Below, one piece after another: positions 62,436 through 64,000 of a stretch of 64,000 nt of DNA (position 1 is its first letter; each line of letters begins with the position of its first letter). Under the pieces are notes generated by a model. It was not told the origin of the DNA and did not search any database. It worked only from the letters and a program-made list of their open reading frames with translations. The translations under genes and the position numbers were made by a program. The stretch lies in NCBI RefSeq assembly GCF_963853665.1, contig NZ_OY970459.1:2852001-2916000 (forward strand). The letters are read 5' to 3'. This DNA is from Mycobacterium decipiens (lineage in GTDB: Bacteria > Actinomycetota > Actinomycetes > Mycobacteriales > Mycobacteriaceae).

Positions 62436-64000
62436 TCATCCGCCCTGCTCGGTTGGCGAGTCCGAAGCGCTGGACAGTCGCGGCGGGACCCGTGGCGAAG
62501 CAGCTCGGCCACCAGTGCGCGGCCGCACGATGGTCGGCACTGGCCCACTGAGCGGTTTAATACGTCCGGCGCGCACACCGTTGGCGATAACGAAGACCTC
62601 GGTGAGCTCGTGGACCAATACCACCGCGGCCAGGCCCAGGGTCCCGAACAACGCCAGCGGCATTAGCACGGTGATGATCGTCAGGGACAGGCCGACGTTC
62701 TGCAGCATGATCCGCCGGGAGCGCCGGGCGTGGTGCAGTGCTTGGGGCAAGTGCCGCAGGTCTTGACCCATCAGGACGATGTCGGCGGTTTCGATGGCGA
62801 CGTCGGTTCCCATGGCGCCCATCGCGATTCCCAGGTCGGCGGCGGCCAGGGCGGGAGCGTCGTTGACACCGTCGCCGACCATCGCGGTGGGTCGCTGGGC
62901 ACGCAGCTGTCGGACCAACTGAGCCTTGTCCTCAGGGCGCAGGTCGGCATGTACGTGCTCGATGCCGGCCTGGGCGGCCAGCGCGAGGGCGGTGGCGCTA
63001 TTGTCTCCGGTCAGCATCGTCACCTGGTAGCGGCCGGCGCGGAGCCCGGCGACGACCTCGGCAGCTTCCGGGCGTAGTTCGTCGCGCACCGCGATGGCAC
63101 CGAGCAGCTGGTTGCCGCGTTCGACGAGAACCGCTGTGGCCCCGGCCTTTTGCATGCCCGCCACATGATCGCCGAGGTCGGCGGGGTCGAGCCAGCCGGG
63201 CCGCCCCAGTCGGACAACATGCCCGTCGAGTTGGCCGGCGAGCCCGGCACCGGGAAAGGCTTGCACGTCGCTGGCGGTGGCGATCGGAGCTGGTGTCGCG
63301 GCGAGGATGGCCACGGCTAGCGGGTGCTCACTGCGGGCCTCGAGGGCGGCCGCCACCGCCAGCACCTCCGCCCGGGTGGCGCCGTTGGTGGTAATGACGT
63401 CGATGACCACGGGCTGGTTGGCAGTCAACGTTCCGGTCTTGTCCAGGGCGAGGCCCCCGATGGTGCCAAGTGCCTCCAGTGCGGCGCCGCCCTTGATAAG
63501 CACGCCGAGCTTGGACGCGGCGCCGATGGCCGCGACCACGGACACCGGAACGGCGATGGCCAGCGCACACGGCGAGGCCGCGACCAACACCACTAGGGCG
63601 CGTTCGATCCAGACCGACGGGCTACCGAGGATGCTGCCGGTCCCGGCGATCAGCGCCGCCGCGATCATGATGCTCGGTACCAACGGTCGTGCGATGCGAT
63701 CGGCCAGCCGCTGGCTGGCGCCTTTGCGGGCCTGTTCGGCTTCCACGATGTGTACGATCCGCGCCAGCGAGTTGTCCGCCGCGATCGCGGTGACCTCCAC
63801 CTGCAGCGCGCCGGACCCGTTGATCGACCCGGCGAACACCTCGTCACCGGGTCCGGCCTCGGCCGGCACCGATTCGCCGGTGATCGCAGAGACGTCCAGC
63901 GCAGTGCGCCCGGTACGAATGATGCCGTCGGTGGCGAGGCACTCCCCCGGTTTGACGATCATCTGATCACCGATGCGCAGTTCGGCTGTGGCGACCGCGG
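62436..64000 (-). CDS. ctpG: Heavy-metal P1B-type ATPase, CtpG-like (5' end outside window)
   Basis: About 521 C-terminal codons are present and the gene continues past the right edge. Visible features in order: the actuator loop (AITGESVPAEAGPGDEVFAG), the membrane metal site ASPCALAIAVP (SPC), the phosphorylation loop LALDKTGTLTANQP, the HP motif ARSEHPLAVAI, MLTGDNSATAL and the hinge MVGDGVNDAPALAAADLGIA, then the last transmembrane pair. The SPC motif indicates export of a soft or transition metal. I recall M. tuberculosis ctpG (Rv1992c) near Rv1987, which supports orthology. A Pro/Arg/Ser-rich tail extends beyond the last helix. Confidence 0.87.
   Translation of the reverse strand, partial: AVATAELRIGDQMIVKPGECLATDGIIRTGRTALDVSAITGESVPAEAGPGDEVFAGSINGSGALQVEVTAIAADNSLARIVHIVEAEQARKGASQRLADRIARPLVPSIMIAAALIAGTGSILGSPSVWIERALVVLVAASPCALAIAVPVSVVAAIGAASKLGVLIKGGAALEALGTIGGLALDKTGTLTANQPVVIDVITTNGATRAEVLAVAAALEARSEHPLAVAILAATPAPIATASDVQAFPGAGLAGQLDGHVVRLGRPGWLDPADLGDHVAGMQKAGATAVLVERGNQLLGAIAVRDELRPEAAEVVAGLRAGRYQVTMLTGDNSATALALAAQAGIEHVHADLRPEDKAQLVRQLRAQRPTAMVGDGVNDAPALAAADLGIAMGAMGTDVAIETADIVLMGQDLRHLPQALHHARRSRRIMLQNVGLSLTIITVLMPLALFGTLGLAAVVLVHELTEVFVIANGVRAGRIKPLSGPVPTIVRPRTGGRAASPRVPPRLSSASDSPTEQGG

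Overview
The window suggests a slow-growing Mycobacterium. It carries three PE-family genes with ESX-type YxxxE secretion signals (one with a short PGRS tract), a small secreted family-2 cellulose-binding protein closely resembling M. tuberculosis Rv1987, a NadR resembling Rv0212c, and a heavy-metal P-type ATPase resembling CtpG. These resemblances are recalled from memory, not searched. As I recall it, Rv1987 and ctpG lie only a few kb apart in M. tuberculosis. Here about 50 kb of accessory DNA separates the two, so the interval looks like an insertion hotspot.

Layout. 1-8.5 kb: a PE gene running off the left edge, built of near-identical 240-bp (80-codon) repeats, then a PE_PGRS-phosphodiesterase gene and duplicated 3'-end debris. 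8.5-11.9 kb: a coupled nucleoside-phosphorylase-like/unknown pair, the Rv1987-like protein and a DsbA-like lipoprotein. 11.9-16.4 kb: IS3-type transposase relics, a frameshifted MazEF-like module, an intact VapBC module and an AtoE-type short-chain fatty acid transporter. 16,523-31,128: a complete Tn7-like transposon with matching terminal sequences and a perfect 5-bp target duplication (GGGAC). It encodes TnsA, TnsB, TnsC and TniQ at its right end. Its cargo is a type I restriction-modification system (hsdM-hsdS-hsdR) and a divergent PHP-SMC-like ATPase (TrlF type), so it is a mobile defence island.

31.1-39.3 kb: a seven-bladed beta-propeller lectin of the Photorhabdus PLL type, then a GntR regulator with urea carboxylase and allophanate hydrolase (ATP-dependent urea breakdown). 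39.5-56.2 kb: a two-gene Tc (ABC) toxin locus, with a fused TcB-TcC protein carrying its own C-terminal effector and a 2996-residue TcA. 56.3-64 kb: a PE-alpha/beta hydrolase, NadR, a 14-TM MFS exporter, a secreted NlpC/P60-like protein and the C-terminal part of the P-type ATPase.

The two systems most worth attention are the intact Tn7-like element mobilising a type I R-M system, and the Tc toxin locus with a nearby PLL-like lectin. The latter pairing is best known from insect-pathogenic bacteria and is unexpected in a mycobacterium. No tRNA, rRNA or CRISPR array was seen.
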